Assembly (NCBI GenBank): GCA_016205025.1
Contig: JACQJO010000086.1
Span: 1 to 36,337, forward strand
DNA length: 36,337 bases
Source: Elusimicrobiota bacterium
Lineage (GTDB): Bacteria > Elusimicrobiota > Elusimicrobia > JACQPE01
Direction of reading: 5' to 3'
Shown here in pieces: positions 8,444 through 17,002 of this stretch (position 1 is the stretch's first letter; each line of letters opens with the position of its first letter). The notes below the pieces were generated by a model. That model did not search any database and was not told where the DNA came from. It was given only the letters and a program-made list of their open reading frames with translations. The position numbers and the translations under genes are program-made.

Positions 8444-9727
8444 ATGATGCTGGATATGAAGCGCCTTCGGGAAAGTCCGGATGAGTACCGGCGGGCTTAC
8501 AGAAACAGAGGCGGGCGCCATTTAGCTGTTTTAGAGGAACTTCTCAAGATTGATAAGGATTACCGTGCATTGCTCGCCGAAATAGAAAACCTGCGTTCAA
8601 AGAAAAATGAGTTGGCCAAAAAGGTGGGCGCCTTAAAAAGCGCCGGGGAAAACTACCCTGCCGAATTGAGGGAATCGGGAGAGATTGGTATTCGGTTGGC
8701 TGACAAAGAAAGAGAATTGGCCCAGCTTGAGCCCCAGGTCAATAAGCTTGTTTTAGATCTCCCCAATATTCCGGATGCCACGGTTCCCATGGGCAAATCC
8801 CAGGAAGATAACAAGGTTGTTCGAACCTGGGGCGAGCCTAAAAAATTTGATTTTGAGCCCAAGGATCACCAAGCGGTGGGCGAGAAGCTGGGCATTTTGG
8901 ATTTTGAGCGGCCGGTCAAACTGGCGGGCTCGAGGTTCGCTCTTTTGGCCGGCAAGGGCGCGGCCCTGGAGCGCGCCTTGATTAATTTTATGTTGGACAC
9001 CCATGCCAAGGAGCACGGCTATAAAGAATTCTGGCCGCCCTATTTTGCCAATGAAGAAACCCTGCGCGCTTCGGGCCATCTGCCGAAGTTTAAAGAGGAC
9101 CTTTACCAAATTAATAAAAGCGAGGCCGGACCGGACCTTTATTTAATTCCCACCGCCGAGGTTTCTTTGGTTAACCTGCATCGCGGAGAAACGATAGAGG
9201 AGAAGAATTTGCCTTTGGCTTACACGGCCTACACGGCTTGCTTTCGAAGCGAAGCCGGAAGCTACGGCAAAGACATCCGCGGCCTTATCCGCAATCATCA
9301 ATTCAATAAAGTGGAACTGGTGCGGTTTGTTTTGCCTGAAAAATCGATGGACGAACTCGAGTTGTTGACCCGGCAGGCTTGCGCGATTTTGGAGAAACTG
9401 GGCCTTCCTTACCGCGTTTTGGCTTTGTGCAGTTTTGATTTGGGTTTTGCCTCGGCCAAAACTTATGATCTTGAGGTCTGGATGCCGGGAGAAAAAAAGT
9501 GGAGAGAGATATCCTCTTGTTCCAACTGCACCGATTTCCAGGCCCGCCGCGCCGGAATCAAAGTTAAGCGCGCGGACGGCAAAAAAGAATTTCCGCACAC
9601 CTTAAACGGCAGCGGCTTGGCCGTCGGACGCACCCTGGCCGCGATTTTGGAGAACTACCAAGAAAAAGACGGCAGCGTTTTGGTTCCCGCCGCTCTTCGT
9701 CCTTACCTGCCCTTCGACCGTATTTAA
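8444..9727 (+). CDS. serS: Seryl-tRNA synthetase
   Basis: Class II aminoacyl-tRNA synthetase that charges tRNA-Ser (and tRNA-Sec where present). It has 427 residues, the normal length. Residues 1-110 or so form the tRNA-binding coiled coil (LLKIDKDYRALLAEIENLRSKK followed by a second helix). The catalytic core has TAEVSL, motif 2 (CFRSEAGSYGKDIRGLIRNHQF) and motif 3 with SSCSNCTDFQARR and LNGSGLAVGRTLAAILENYQ. Two ATGs occur at 8444 and 8447 and either may be used. A tRNA-Ser(GGA) gene lies about 3 kb away on the other strand. Confidence 0.97.
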   Translation: MMLDMKRLRESPDEYRRAYRNRGGRHLAVLEELLKIDKDYRALLAEIENLRSKKNELAKKVGALKSAGENYPAELRESGEIGIRLADKERELAQLEPQVNKLVLDLPNIPDATVPMGKSQEDNKVVRTWGEPKKFDFEPKDHQAVGEKLGILDFERPVKLAGSRFALLAGKGAALERALINFMLDTHAKEHGYKEFWPPYFANEETLRASGHLPKFKEDLYQINKSEAGPDLYLIPTAEVSLVNLHRGETIEEKNLPLAYTAYTACFRSEAGSYGKDIRGLIRNHQFNKVELVRFVLPEKSMDELELLTRQACAILEKLGLPYRVLALCSFDLGFASAKTYDLEVWMPGEKKWREISSCSNCTDFQARRAGIKVKRADGKKEFPHTLNGSGLAVGRTLAAILENYQEKDGSVLVPAALRPYLPFDRI

Positions 9728-9815
9728 ATCTTCGTTCTGCCGGTGGCGCGGTTGTTTCGATTTGATTATGGCATCGGCGCGATTATCAAGCAAAGATTAA
9801 GAGGGAAAAGTTTCT

Positions 9816-11225
9816 GTGAAAAAAACAAAAATTGTGGCCACTCTTGGCCCGGCCTGCGATCCCGACGGCGTGATCGAAAGTATGATTCGGGAAGGGGTCA
9901 ATGTTTTCCGGCTCAATTTTTCCCACGGAACATCCAAGGACCACGCCCGGCGGGTGGCCACAGTACGCCAAGCCGCCAAGAAGCTGGGATTGCCGATCGC
10001 CATCCTTCAGGACATCTCGGGACCCAAGATCAGAATCGGGGAGATTGAAAATCGCGTTTTGGAGTTGCGCGGCGGTGACCGGTTAACGCTGACGACCAGG
10101 CGCGTGCTCGGTTCCAAAAGGGTGATCGGGGTCAATTATCGCGGCTTGACCAAAGATGTTAAGGAGGGCAACTCCTTGTTTTTGGCAGATGGGTTGATCG
10201 AGGTGGAAGTGGAGAAAACAAACCATTCTGATATCCAGTGCCGCGTTTTAAACAGCGGCCGCCTGACGTCCCATCAGGGCATCAATTTTCCGGGCGGCAC
10301 GCTTCGTGCCGGGGTCATTACGGAGAAAGACAAGAGGGACTTAAAAGTCGGCGTCAAGATCGGCGTTGATATGGTGGCCCTTTCTTTTGTGCGCGATCCG
10401 CGGGACATCGGCCGGGCGCGCCGTATTCTTGGGGATTTGGGAGTCAAGGCAATGCCTTTGGTGGCCAAGATCGAGAAGCATGAGGCTTTGAGCAATCTTG
10501 ACGCCATCTTGGAGGCGGCTGACGGCGCCATGGTGGCGCGCGGCGATTTAGGAGTGGAAATTCCTTTAGAGCAGGTTCCTCTGGCTCAAAGAAAGATTAT
10601 TCAGAGAAGCCGGCAGACGGGCCGGTGCTGCATCGTGGCCACCCACATGCTGGCCAGCATGGTTAACCGTCCGCGCCCCACTCGAGCCGAGGTGGCGGAC
10701 ATTACCACCGCTGTTTTAGACGGCGCCGACGCCCTGATGCTCTCGGAAGAAACCGCGGTGGGCCATTATCCCATTGAGTCGGTCCGCATGATGGCCAAAA
10801 TTATCCGGGCGGCTGAAGCCAGCATCAATCACCGCAGGCTTTTCGAGGAGACCGCTATTTCGGGATCGGTTTCCGATTCCATTAGTCAGGCCGCCTGTTT
10901 GATCGCGGAGGATGTGAAAGCCAAAGCTGTTTTGACGCCTACCGCTTTCGGGAAAACCGCCATCCGAATCTCTCGTTTCCGGCCGAGCCCGATCATCTTG
11001 GCCTTAAGTCATAATCATCAAATTTTGCGTTTTTTAAGTCTTTATTGGGGCGTGTTTCCCGTCGCGGCGGCCCGCGCCCATAGTTTGGGTGATTTGTTTA
11101 AGGTTTGCGTCGACGCGGCCCGACAGCGCGGGTTCGTTAAAAAAGGAGATTTAGTGGTCATCACGGGCGGCGTTCCCTTGAATCAGTCCGGCTCAACCAA
11201 TTTGATCCGGGTTCAAAAAGTCTAA
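9816..11225 (+). CDS. pyk: Pyruvate kinase
   Basis: Converts phosphoenolpyruvate and ADP to pyruvate and ATP, the last step of glycolysis. It has 469 residues, standard for the bacterial enzyme. KKTKIVATLGPAC and NVFRLNFSHG open the A domain. A B-domain insert follows near residues 70-165. VAKIEKHEAL carries the catalytic lysine-glutamate region, MVARGDLGVEIPLEQVP the metal-binding site, and THMLASM the following strand. The C domain (KAVLTPTAFGKTAIRISRFRP) is complete. The start is a GTG at 9816 preceded by AAGAGGG. It converges with the mltD-like gene, with only 5 bp between the stops. Confidence 0.96.
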   Translation: MKKTKIVATLGPACDPDGVIESMIREGVNVFRLNFSHGTSKDHARRVATVRQAAKKLGLPIAILQDISGPKIRIGEIENRVLELRGGDRLTLTTRRVLGSKRVIGVNYRGLTKDVKEGNSLFLADGLIEVEVEKTNHSDIQCRVLNSGRLTSHQGINFPGGTLRAGVITEKDKRDLKVGVKIGVDMVALSFVRDPRDIGRARRILGDLGVKAMPLVAKIEKHEALSNLDAILEAADGAMVARGDLGVEIPLEQVPLAQRKIIQRSRQTGRCCIVATHMLASMVNRPRPTRAEVADITTAVLDGADALMLSEETAVGHYPIESVRMMAKIIRAAEASINHRRLFEETAISGSVSDSISQAACLIAEDVKAKAVLTPTAFGKTAIRISRFRPSPIILALSHNHQILRFLSLYWGVFPVAAARAHSLGDLFKVCVDAARQRGFVKKGDLVVITGGVPLNQSGSTNLIRVQKV

Positions 11226-11230
11226 AACTG

Positions 11231-12703
11231 TTATTTGGCGAAGAATTTGCGGCCGGGGCGCACGGTTAGAATTTGGCCGGGGCGCAGCAGGCGGGAGTTG
11301 CCAATTTTGTTGTCTTTCATGATGTCCTGGACCGAGGTGTTGTATCTCTTGGCGATTTTAGAGAGAACGTCGCCGCGCATTACTTTATAGCGGACAAATC
11401 CCCGCGAAGGGTTCCAATCTTTGACCTTGGCCAGTTCTTCTAAGAATTTTTCTTTTGCGCCTTTGGGTATTTTGAGTTCAAAATCAGGGTAATTGATCGG
11501 CGTACACCAAGCGCGGATGGCGGGATTGAGCCGCTGGATTTCTTCTTCGCTGACGCCAGCCGATTGAGCCGCGATTTTGAGATCAAGAGGCTTGGGCAGG
11601 GTGACGGTGTCATAAGCTTGGGGCTCCTCGTATTTGGGATTAAAACCAAAGCCTTTGGGGTTTTCACCCAGAAGGACGCAGGCCATGAATTTGGGCACAA
11701 AGTGCTCCGTTTCTTGCGGAAGAGCCTGGCGGTCTGAAAGCTGGAAAAACTCCACCGCTTTTGAAAATTTAAGATCGCGCTCGATGCCGTATTCGCCGCG
11801 GTTGTAAGCGGCCAGGGCCAGATGCCAGTCGTCAAAATGCTGGCGAAGTTCTTTGAGGTATTTAATGGCGGCCAGGGTGGATTTTTCCGGATCATAACGC
11901 TCATCGATCCAGTAGTTGACCTTTAATCCCAACTTTCTTGCGGTGGGCGACATCAACTGCCATAGGCCGGCGGCTCCGGCCGGAGAGTATCCTTTGATTT
12001 TGTATTCGCTTTCAACCATGACCAGATAAAACAGTTCGGGCGGAAGTTTGCTTTGTTCCAAAGCCGAGATGATCATGTTTCTGTAGCGTCCGGAGCGTTC
12101 TAACGCGGCCAAGACAGCGTCCTGCCTGGGACCTTTGGCATAAAAGGTCAGATAGCGCTGAACCAAGGAGTCATCAGGATTGATGCTGATGGTGTATTTT
12201 TTGATTGAACCGGCTGAAATCGACACCTTGTCTGCCGGAGCGGCCAGCTCTTCTTTGGTAACGCCAAGAAGAGCCGAAGGGGTTTCGGTATCCCGGGCCA
12301 GATCATCCGCGCTTTGCGCCTCCCTGATTTTATCCAAGATGTTTTCAAAATCCGGCTTGGAGGCTTCAGTCAGGCCTTCTTGAACCAACAGCGAGGAAAG
12401 AATATCCAAAGCTTTGCTTAGCGATTTTTTAGCCGCCTTTTGCTTGCCCCGGGCCATAAGCTCGATGCTTTCAAGATAGAGTTTTTGAGCCCTATCCAGC
12501 TCCTCGAAAATTTTATCGTCAGCCTTGGCCGCGCCGGCCGGTGTTTCGTTGCCGACCGCGGGCGCAGGGGTTTCTTGGCGCGTTGCGGCGGGATTCTCTT
12601 GGGCTGACAGTTCAGCCAGCGGGACTTGGGATCCGACGGTTTGCGCCGAGACATGGCCAAAGGCAAAAGTCATAAGCGCGACAAAAACCCCGCATGTTTT
12701 CAT
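11231..12703 (-). CDS. MltD-like membrane-bound lytic transglycosylase with LysM domain
   Basis: Periplasmic peptidoglycan lytic transglycosylase (GH23, SLT fold), which cuts MurNAc-GlcNAc bonds to form anhydro-muropeptides. The 490 residues start with a Sec signal peptide (MKTCGVFVALMTFAFGHVSA), followed by a long alanine/proline and charged helical region. In the SLT domain the catalytic glutamate is about E231 in MVESEY, followed by SPAGAAGLWQLM and LALAAYNRGE. A weakly LysM-like segment (GVSEEEIQRLNPAIR) precedes a clear C-terminal LysM (YKVMRGDVLSKIAKRYN to LRPGQIL). LysM binds glycan strands and keeps the enzyme on the wall. No lipobox cysteine is visible, unlike E. coli MltD. The start lies 27 bp downstream of tRNA-Ser, so co-transcription is possible. 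Confidence 0.92.
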   Translation of the reverse strand: MKTCGVFVALMTFAFGHVSAQTVGSQVPLAELSAQENPAATRQETPAPAVGNETPAGAAKADDKIFEELDRAQKLYLESIELMARGKQKAAKKSLSKALDILSSLLVQEGLTEASKPDFENILDKIREAQSADDLARDTETPSALLGVTKEELAAPADKVSISAGSIKKYTISINPDDSLVQRYLTFYAKGPRQDAVLAALERSGRYRNMIISALEQSKLPPELFYLVMVESEYKIKGYSPAGAAGLWQLMSPTARKLGLKVNYWIDERYDPEKSTLAAIKYLKELRQHFDDWHLALAAYNRGEYGIERDLKFSKAVEFFQLSDRQALPQETEHFVPKFMACVLLGENPKGFGFNPKYEEPQAYDTVTLPKPLDLKIAAQSAGVSEEEIQRLNPAIRAWCTPINYPDFELKIPKGAKEKFLEELAKVKDWNPSRGFVRYKVMRGDVLSKIAKRYNTSVQDIMKDNKIGNSRLLRPGQILTVRPGRKFFAK

Positions 12704-12729
12704 GGTCGTGTATTATGCCAGGTTTTGAG

Positions 12730-12820
<91 letters not shown>

Positions 12821-12825
12821 ATAAC

Positions 12826-12850
12826 TAAGGCGATAAAGGCGACAAAGGGA
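12826..12850. repeat. Short 9-bp-unit tandem repeat
   Basis: Just upstream of tRNA-Ser, AAGGCGATA and AAGGCGACA stand side by side followed by AAGGG. The same 9-bp unit underlies the repeated tail of the RNase HII gene near 29070, so the two loci may share a simple-repeat origin. Confidence 0.45.
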
Positions 12851-12874
12851 AATGTAGGAAGATTTTAGGAAATG

Positions 12875-12954
12875 AGGGGCCGGCTCAAAATGGGGACCTT
12901 TGGTCCCGATGAAGGGGGACTTTTTTCCCTATCCATTTTGGGACTTTAGGCCCT
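12875..12954. other. Nested palindrome with cloverleaf fold (intergenic)
   Basis: An 80-nt stretch folds into stacked helices. The outer stem is AGGG(G)CC (12875-12881) with GGCCCT (12949-12954). A perfect 8-bp stem is CAAAATGG (12886-12893) with CCATTTTG (12933-12940). Inside are two hairpins: GGACC (12894-12898) with GGTCC (12902-12906), and AGGGGGA (12913-12919) with TTTTCCCT (12923-12930, G-U pairs included). It lies between tRNA-Ser and the PorV-like gene, ending about 40 bp before the latter's ATG. It could be a structured RNA, a palindromic repeat or an operator-like region. It is not a simple terminator, because no terminal T-run follows the outer stem. Confidence 0.5.
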
Positions 12955-12993
12955 GCGAAAATAGGCGTGGACGCGTTATGATTTAATACATTG

Positions 12994-14172
12994 ATGGCAA
13001 AACACGCGTTCACCTGGCGCCTCCCCCCGTTTGTTTTAACCGCCGGGTTTATTTTTTGCTCAAGCTGGGCTCTGGGCCAGGGAACCACGGACGCTCTATT
13101 TAAATTGGAGCGCACCGCCTTGAGCGCTTCCTTGGGCGACGGCGCCGCTTACCTGCAGGGTTTGCATGCCCTGGGAGTCAATCCGGCGGGATTGGCGGCC
13201 AATAGAAGCGGCGAGTTTTTGGCTCAATACCGGCCGCTCATTCTAAACACCAATTTAACCTTAATGGGCGTTAGTCATCCCATCGGCGCGGCCAAAAGAA
13301 CGAATCTTGGCCTGTCGTATCTTTCTCTGGATTCTTCGAATTTCGACAAACGCGACGAAACGGGCCGCAGTGTCGGCAGTTTTAAATCCAGGGATCAGAT
13401 TATCGGACTGCACGGCGGCTGGCCCATCGCCATTTCGGGCGGCGCCGACGTGCTCTTCGGGATGAGCTTTAAAATCGTTAAAAAAGAGGTGGACACCTAC
13501 AACGCCTCAACAACCGCCATGGATTTTGGGCTAAGAGGATTTTTAGGGCGAAGACCCCTGGCCCTGGGCGTTGCTCTGACTAATGTCGGACGCGGGGCTG
13601 TTTTCGTCAAGCAGGAAGTACCCTTGCCCACGACCTTGGTTTTTTCAGGCGCTTATCAAACGGGCACCGCCTTGACGGCCCTGGTCAGCGTCAGCAGAAA
13701 CATCAGAGAAAGGATCAATGACATGACTGCCGGCATGCTCTACCAGGTTACCCCTCTTCTTTCGTTGAGAGGGCGCTACAGCCTGCCGCAAGGAGCCCTT
13801 TCGCAGGGCGTTCAAAATTTGGGAGCGGGTTTCGGTTTTCGCGTTTCACCCGGCATGGCATTCGATTACGCGTTTCAGCCTTACGAAAGAGCCCTCCAAA
13901 ACGCGGGCTACGCCGGAAGCCACATCATCACGCTGACCACCAAGTTCGGCCACCAAGCCAGACCTTCAAGTTATCATCGTTCGCGTCAAACCGGAACCTT
14001 CAATGACAGGACTGGTGAAGGCTCCAATTTTTTCACCATCAAAAGAAGAGAGCCGGCCCAGGAAAAACCCAAAAAAGAAGAAAAACCATCCAAAAAGAAA
14101 AAAACCGAATCTTATTATAAGAGCGGATCGCAGGAATGGTTTATCATTGTGCCTCAAACTGAAAACCCGTAA
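12994..14172 (+). CDS. PorV/PorQ-family outer-membrane protein
   Basis: A secreted protein of about 392 residues with a Sec signal peptide (PFVLTAGFIFCSSWALG, cut before QGTTD) followed by the PorV/UPF0164-type barrel start: LERTALSASLGDGAAYLQGL...GVNPAGLA. Further family features are VSHPIGAAKRTNLGLSYLSLDS, FGMSFKIVKKEVDTYNAS, LALGVALTNVG and a C-terminal FDYAFQPYERALQNAGYAGSHIITLTTKFG. A lysine/glutamate-rich extension (PKKEEKPSKKKK) follows the barrel and ends QEWFIIVPQTENP; such tails are not part of the core family. In known systems these barrels help secretion or surface attachment, but the role here is not determined. The ATG at 12994 is preferred to a TTG one codon earlier; TATGAT at 12977-12982 may be its -10 element. 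Confidence 0.85.
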   Translation: MAKHAFTWRLPPFVLTAGFIFCSSWALGQGTTDALFKLERTALSASLGDGAAYLQGLHALGVNPAGLAANRSGEFLAQYRPLILNTNLTLMGVSHPIGAAKRTNLGLSYLSLDSSNFDKRDETGRSVGSFKSRDQIIGLHGGWPIAISGGADVLFGMSFKIVKKEVDTYNASTTAMDFGLRGFLGRRPLALGVALTNVGRGAVFVKQEVPLPTTLVFSGAYQTGTALTALVSVSRNIRERINDMTAGMLYQVTPLLSLRGRYSLPQGALSQGVQNLGAGFGFRVSPGMAFDYAFQPYERALQNAGYAGSHIITLTTKFGHQARPSSYHRSRQTGTFNDRTGEGSNFFTIKRREPAQEKPKKEEKPSKKKKTESYYKSGSQEWFIIVPQTENP

Positions 14173-14180
14173 AACCCCGC

Positions 14181-14246
14181 CTAAAACCGCGCGTTAAGAG
14201 AAATTCTATGCGTATTGCCCAGTTCCCCAAAGGGAGTGATAGCGTA
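14181..14246 (-). pseudogene. 3' remnant of a PorV-like outer-membrane gene
   Basis: The minus strand reads YAITPFGELGNTHRISLNARF and a stop, nearly identical to the C-terminus of the PorV-like gene at the right edge of the window (YAITPFGELGNTHRLSLTTRF). The two copies share 23 identical consecutive bases (14209-14231 and 36041-36063). Upstream of the conserved part the frame meets a stop at once, so only the last 22 codons or so survive. It points the opposite way to the intact PorV-like gene that precedes it. It is best read as a decayed paralogue. Confidence 0.72.
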
Positions 14247-14360
14247 GGCTCAATACCGGGATATAATCTTAAATCAGAAACAGGGAATTACTAATTTAGG
14301 AGTGGCCAAGTAAATCGGGGAAGGTCAAAAGGAAGAAAAAAGGGAGGAGAAAAAGCGAGG

Positions 14361-15992
14361 GTGTATTTTAAACCAATATTTTTATTGTTGCTCTTTTTTA
14401 TCCCCCTTTCAGTTTTCGCTTCGGACCTTCCAATTGTCTGGACAGCAACGGACCGCGGGAAGGCCCATATGGGAATAAAAGCCGAAAACCTTGCTGTAGA
14501 CTCCAGCGGCTATATCTATGTTACAGGCCAAGAAGCATGGCCGGAGGGAAGACTGCCATGGGTTAGAAAAATGACTCCCGATGGCAAGACGATCTGGTCT
14601 TTTACCTCGCTACCCGCCCAGGCAACGTCATATTATTGCGCTGGGTTCTACGATTTATCTGGGAAAGCTATTGCCGTCGATCAAGAAGGCTTTATTTATG
14701 TAACTGGCACAAATATTCCCCCTGAATCCTGCGGCCCCAATATTTGGATAGCTAAATTTGACGGCAAAAATGGCCAAATTGTCTGGGAATACAAAGAGAC
14801 AAGAGCGAATCATCTTTCTAAATATTCTGCGGGTAATGCTATTGTCGTCGACCAAGAAGGGCATGTCTACATAGGTGGAGTAACAAATAATCCCACCTCG
14901 AGAGACGATCCTTCGTTTGACCAAGAGATTCAAAACGACCTTTTTGTGGCCAAGCTTGATTCCACTGGAAAGATGCTATGGAAAGACGTGCGTAGCTTAG
15001 AACTAGATGACTGGGCCACATTTCTCGTTTTAGATGGACAAAATAATGTCAATGTTGCTGGCTACACGCGTCCTGAGGCAATTCGTTCATATTCACCCTT
15101 TCTGATAAGGTACAGTTCAGAAGGAGTTGTTTTATCGTCCAAGACAATAAATTTAACCAATTGGTTACTCGCTGTGTTGGCCGATAGGCATGGCAACTTT
15201 TATGTAACCAGTGGAAGTCCCGGGGGCTCCGGCTTTGATCTGCTCAAATACAATTCAGCAGGCGAGTTACTTCAGCAAACCACGTATTCTTATCCTCTTC
15301 CAGGCGAAGGAAATGTGTATGCCAATGCCCTTGATATTGACCTTCATGGCAATATTTATACTGTCGGAGAAGAATGTCTTTACTCCGATATTAAGAGCCG
15401 TAGATGCGATACTCTTAATATCTGGATGGGTCGGTTTTCCCCTTTGGGCACCATCGAATGGACCCATACTTATCAAAAACCCAGGAAGGAAACAGACTAC
15501 GGCAAGGCTGTAGTTATCTCCTCGAAGGGGTATTTGCATGCCCTGGGTCAAAGTGAAACCCTGGGCTTATGGCTGCGAAAATTTCTAATCCCCGATCTGA
15601 TTGCTCCGCGAACTGCTCGCGAGACAGTTTCTTTTTCCTCGGATCGAATCTTCCCCAAGAAAGAAGGATCATCCCAAGAAGTACTGGCAAGCGGACTATC
15701 AAGCTCAATAAGATACAAGAATCTCAATTATCCGGTAAAAATAAAAGACTACGTTTGGCAGTCCAATAGGCTGTATTTTTGGACCGCGGTTCGCTCGGAT
15801 CAGATTCCAACCCATATTGTCCACATCTGGTATGTTGAGGACAAAAAAGTCGCCGAGGTGCAACTGGATATCCCTGTTTCACCCTATAGAACATGGAGTT
15901 CAAAACGGGTGTGGTCAGGAAAATGGAGGGTTGAAGCCCGGGGTCAAGACGGAAAACTTTTGACTAGCGAGGAATTTAGGGTTAAAAAGTAA
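14361..15992 (+). CDS. Secreted SBBP-type beta-propeller protein with C-terminal DUF2914 domain
   Basis: A 543-residue exported protein with a signal peptide MYFKPIFLLLLFFIPLSVFA. The body repeats a motif of the form ALAVDxxGxIYVTGxx (LAVDSSGYIYVTGQE, IAVDQEGFIYVTGTN, IVVDQEGHVYIGGVTN, DIDLHGNIYTVGEE). These are the blades of an SBBP beta-propeller, ending near residue 400. From about 445 to the end the sequence fits DUF2914: NRLYFWTAV, IVHIWYVEDKKVAEVQLDI, RTWSSKRVWSGKWRVEARGQDG. The start is a GTG at 14361 behind a purine-rich GGGAGGAG. The function is unknown; such propellers are often cell-surface proteins. It stands at the left of an AT-richer block and faces the unknown gene at 16088. 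Codon use looks different from dnaE or pyk. Confidence 0.85.
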   Translation: MYFKPIFLLLLFFIPLSVFASDLPIVWTATDRGKAHMGIKAENLAVDSSGYIYVTGQEAWPEGRLPWVRKMTPDGKTIWSFTSLPAQATSYYCAGFYDLSGKAIAVDQEGFIYVTGTNIPPESCGPNIWIAKFDGKNGQIVWEYKETRANHLSKYSAGNAIVVDQEGHVYIGGVTNNPTSRDDPSFDQEIQNDLFVAKLDSTGKMLWKDVRSLELDDWATFLVLDGQNNVNVAGYTRPEAIRSYSPFLIRYSSEGVVLSSKTINLTNWLLAVLADRHGNFYVTSGSPGGSGFDLLKYNSAGELLQQTTYSYPLPGEGNVYANALDIDLHGNIYTVGEECLYSDIKSRRCDTLNIWMGRFSPLGTIEWTHTYQKPRKETDYGKAVVISSKGYLHALGQSETLGLWLRKFLIPDLIAPRTARETVSFSSDRIFPKKEGSSQEVLASGLSSSIRYKNLNYPVKIKDYVWQSNRLYFWTAVRSDQIPTHIVHIWYVEDKKVAEVQLDIPVSPYRTWSSKRVWSGKWRVEARGQDGKLLTSEEFRVKK

Positions 15993-16087
15993 TCGTATGC
16001 GTCAAGCTTTTCTGACCAGCTTTCTATCCGGGGCTACATCCTCCCTGCTCCAGAGATGTTTTATGCACAGAAAATCTCATTAGTCTT
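15993..16087. other. Intergenic gap between convergent genes
   Basis: About 95 bp between two convergent secreted-protein genes. I see no hairpin with a T-run that would make a convincing bidirectional terminator, and no gene. Confidence 0.4.
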
Positions 16088-17002
16088 TTATTTAGACCCC
16101 TTCTTTTCTTCCTTTTCCAGTTCTTTAAGGTACTTTTGTGCTTCCTTTTTGACCTTTGGATTCTTATGTTCTTTGGCTGCATTTTCGATTATAAATTTGA
16201 TGTTGTGTTGCTTGTAGTACTTTAAGGCCTCTAAATTTTTGGATTTATCTTCGGAATAAAACCAGTGATGTATATTTATGGATGGCTCTATCTTCGCCAT
16301 AATTTGCTGCTTATCGGCTGCTTTATTTTTTGCCTCTTCCCAACCAACAATCATACCTGCAATAGGAGAATCGGGGTCACTCACTTTTAAATTGTTGAGA
16401 ATTGCCATTCTTTCGTCAGATGACTTATTTGGATGCAGTCTCTTAAAATAGTCTTCGAAATATTCCTCATAATAACGTAAAGTTTCCTTGTACCGGCCAG
16501 CTTCCCACAATTCTCCTATTAATTGACCCAATGGATCGTAATCGCCTGGTCCACCTGGCCATCTATTGGGAATGCCTTTTTGAATTCGATCTTCTTCGGC
16601 TTGTTTAAGCCATAACCAATCTTCATAAAAATACTTAACAGCACATTCCAAATCGCCGTATTCCAAACATTTAAAACCAATTAATCCCGGTGTTACGATT
16701 TTTATCCTCCATTGATAACCATGAGTACTACCCAGCTTCAAAATTTTTAAATTTTCAAATTTTTTCTTTTTATTATTTTGGGCGTACTCAAGTTCATTTT
16801 TTCGAAATTCTAGAGTTTTTGTTTTTTGCTCTACGTCCATTTTATGCCAGGGAATATCCCGCGCTGTTTTCCAAATATCACCGGACCAATAGTTTTTTTC
16901 CGTAATTTCCTCACCTTTTGCAAACCGATGCCCGATAAACAAAAAGGCACCACACAATGATGCTTTAATGGCCATATTAAATATCCTCATCATCCCTTCC
17001 AT
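16088..17002 (-). CDS. Secreted protein of unknown function with helical repeats
   Basis: Up to 304 residues. The N-terminus is a likely signal peptide (MAIKASLCGAFLFIGHRFAKG). The mature protein is charged and helical with many aromatic residues (KYFYEDWLWLKQAEED, TLRYYEEYFEDYFKRL), suggesting TPR-like helix pairs. The last 50 residues (ENAAKEHKNPKVKKEAQKYLKELEKEEKKG) look like one HEAT-type repeat plus a lysine/glutamate tail. In-frame ATGs occur at 17002, 16993, 16990 and 16975; the last has GAGGA at a suitable distance and puts the hydrophobic segment at the N-terminus. No known family is recognised. It belongs to the AT-richer block and may follow the two tandem genes to its right, across 225 bp. 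Confidence 0.7.
   Translation of the reverse strand: MEGMMRIFNMAIKASLCGAFLFIGHRFAKGEEITEKNYWSGDIWKTARDIPWHKMDVEQKTKTLEFRKNELEYAQNNKKKKFENLKILKLGSTHGYQWRIKIVTPGLIGFKCLEYGDLECAVKYFYEDWLWLKQAEEDRIQKGIPNRWPGGPGDYDPLGQLIGELWEAGRYKETLRYYEEYFEDYFKRLHPNKSSDERMAILNNLKVSDPDSPIAGMIVGWEEAKNKAADKQQIMAKIEPSINIHHWFYSEDKSKNLEALKYYKQHNIKFIIENAAKEHKNPKVKKEAQKYLKELEKEEKKGSK

Noticed and set aside
12994..14172. Idea that the PorV-like gene marks a type IX secretion system.
   Set aside because: No other Por/Spr component or CTD-bearing cargo is in the window; PorV-like proteins are common in phyla without a proven T9SS.
14262..14267. Perfect TATAAT ahead of the beta-propeller gene.
   Set aside because: No -35 at any suitable distance and AT-rich surroundings make a chance match likely, so it is not listed as a promoter.
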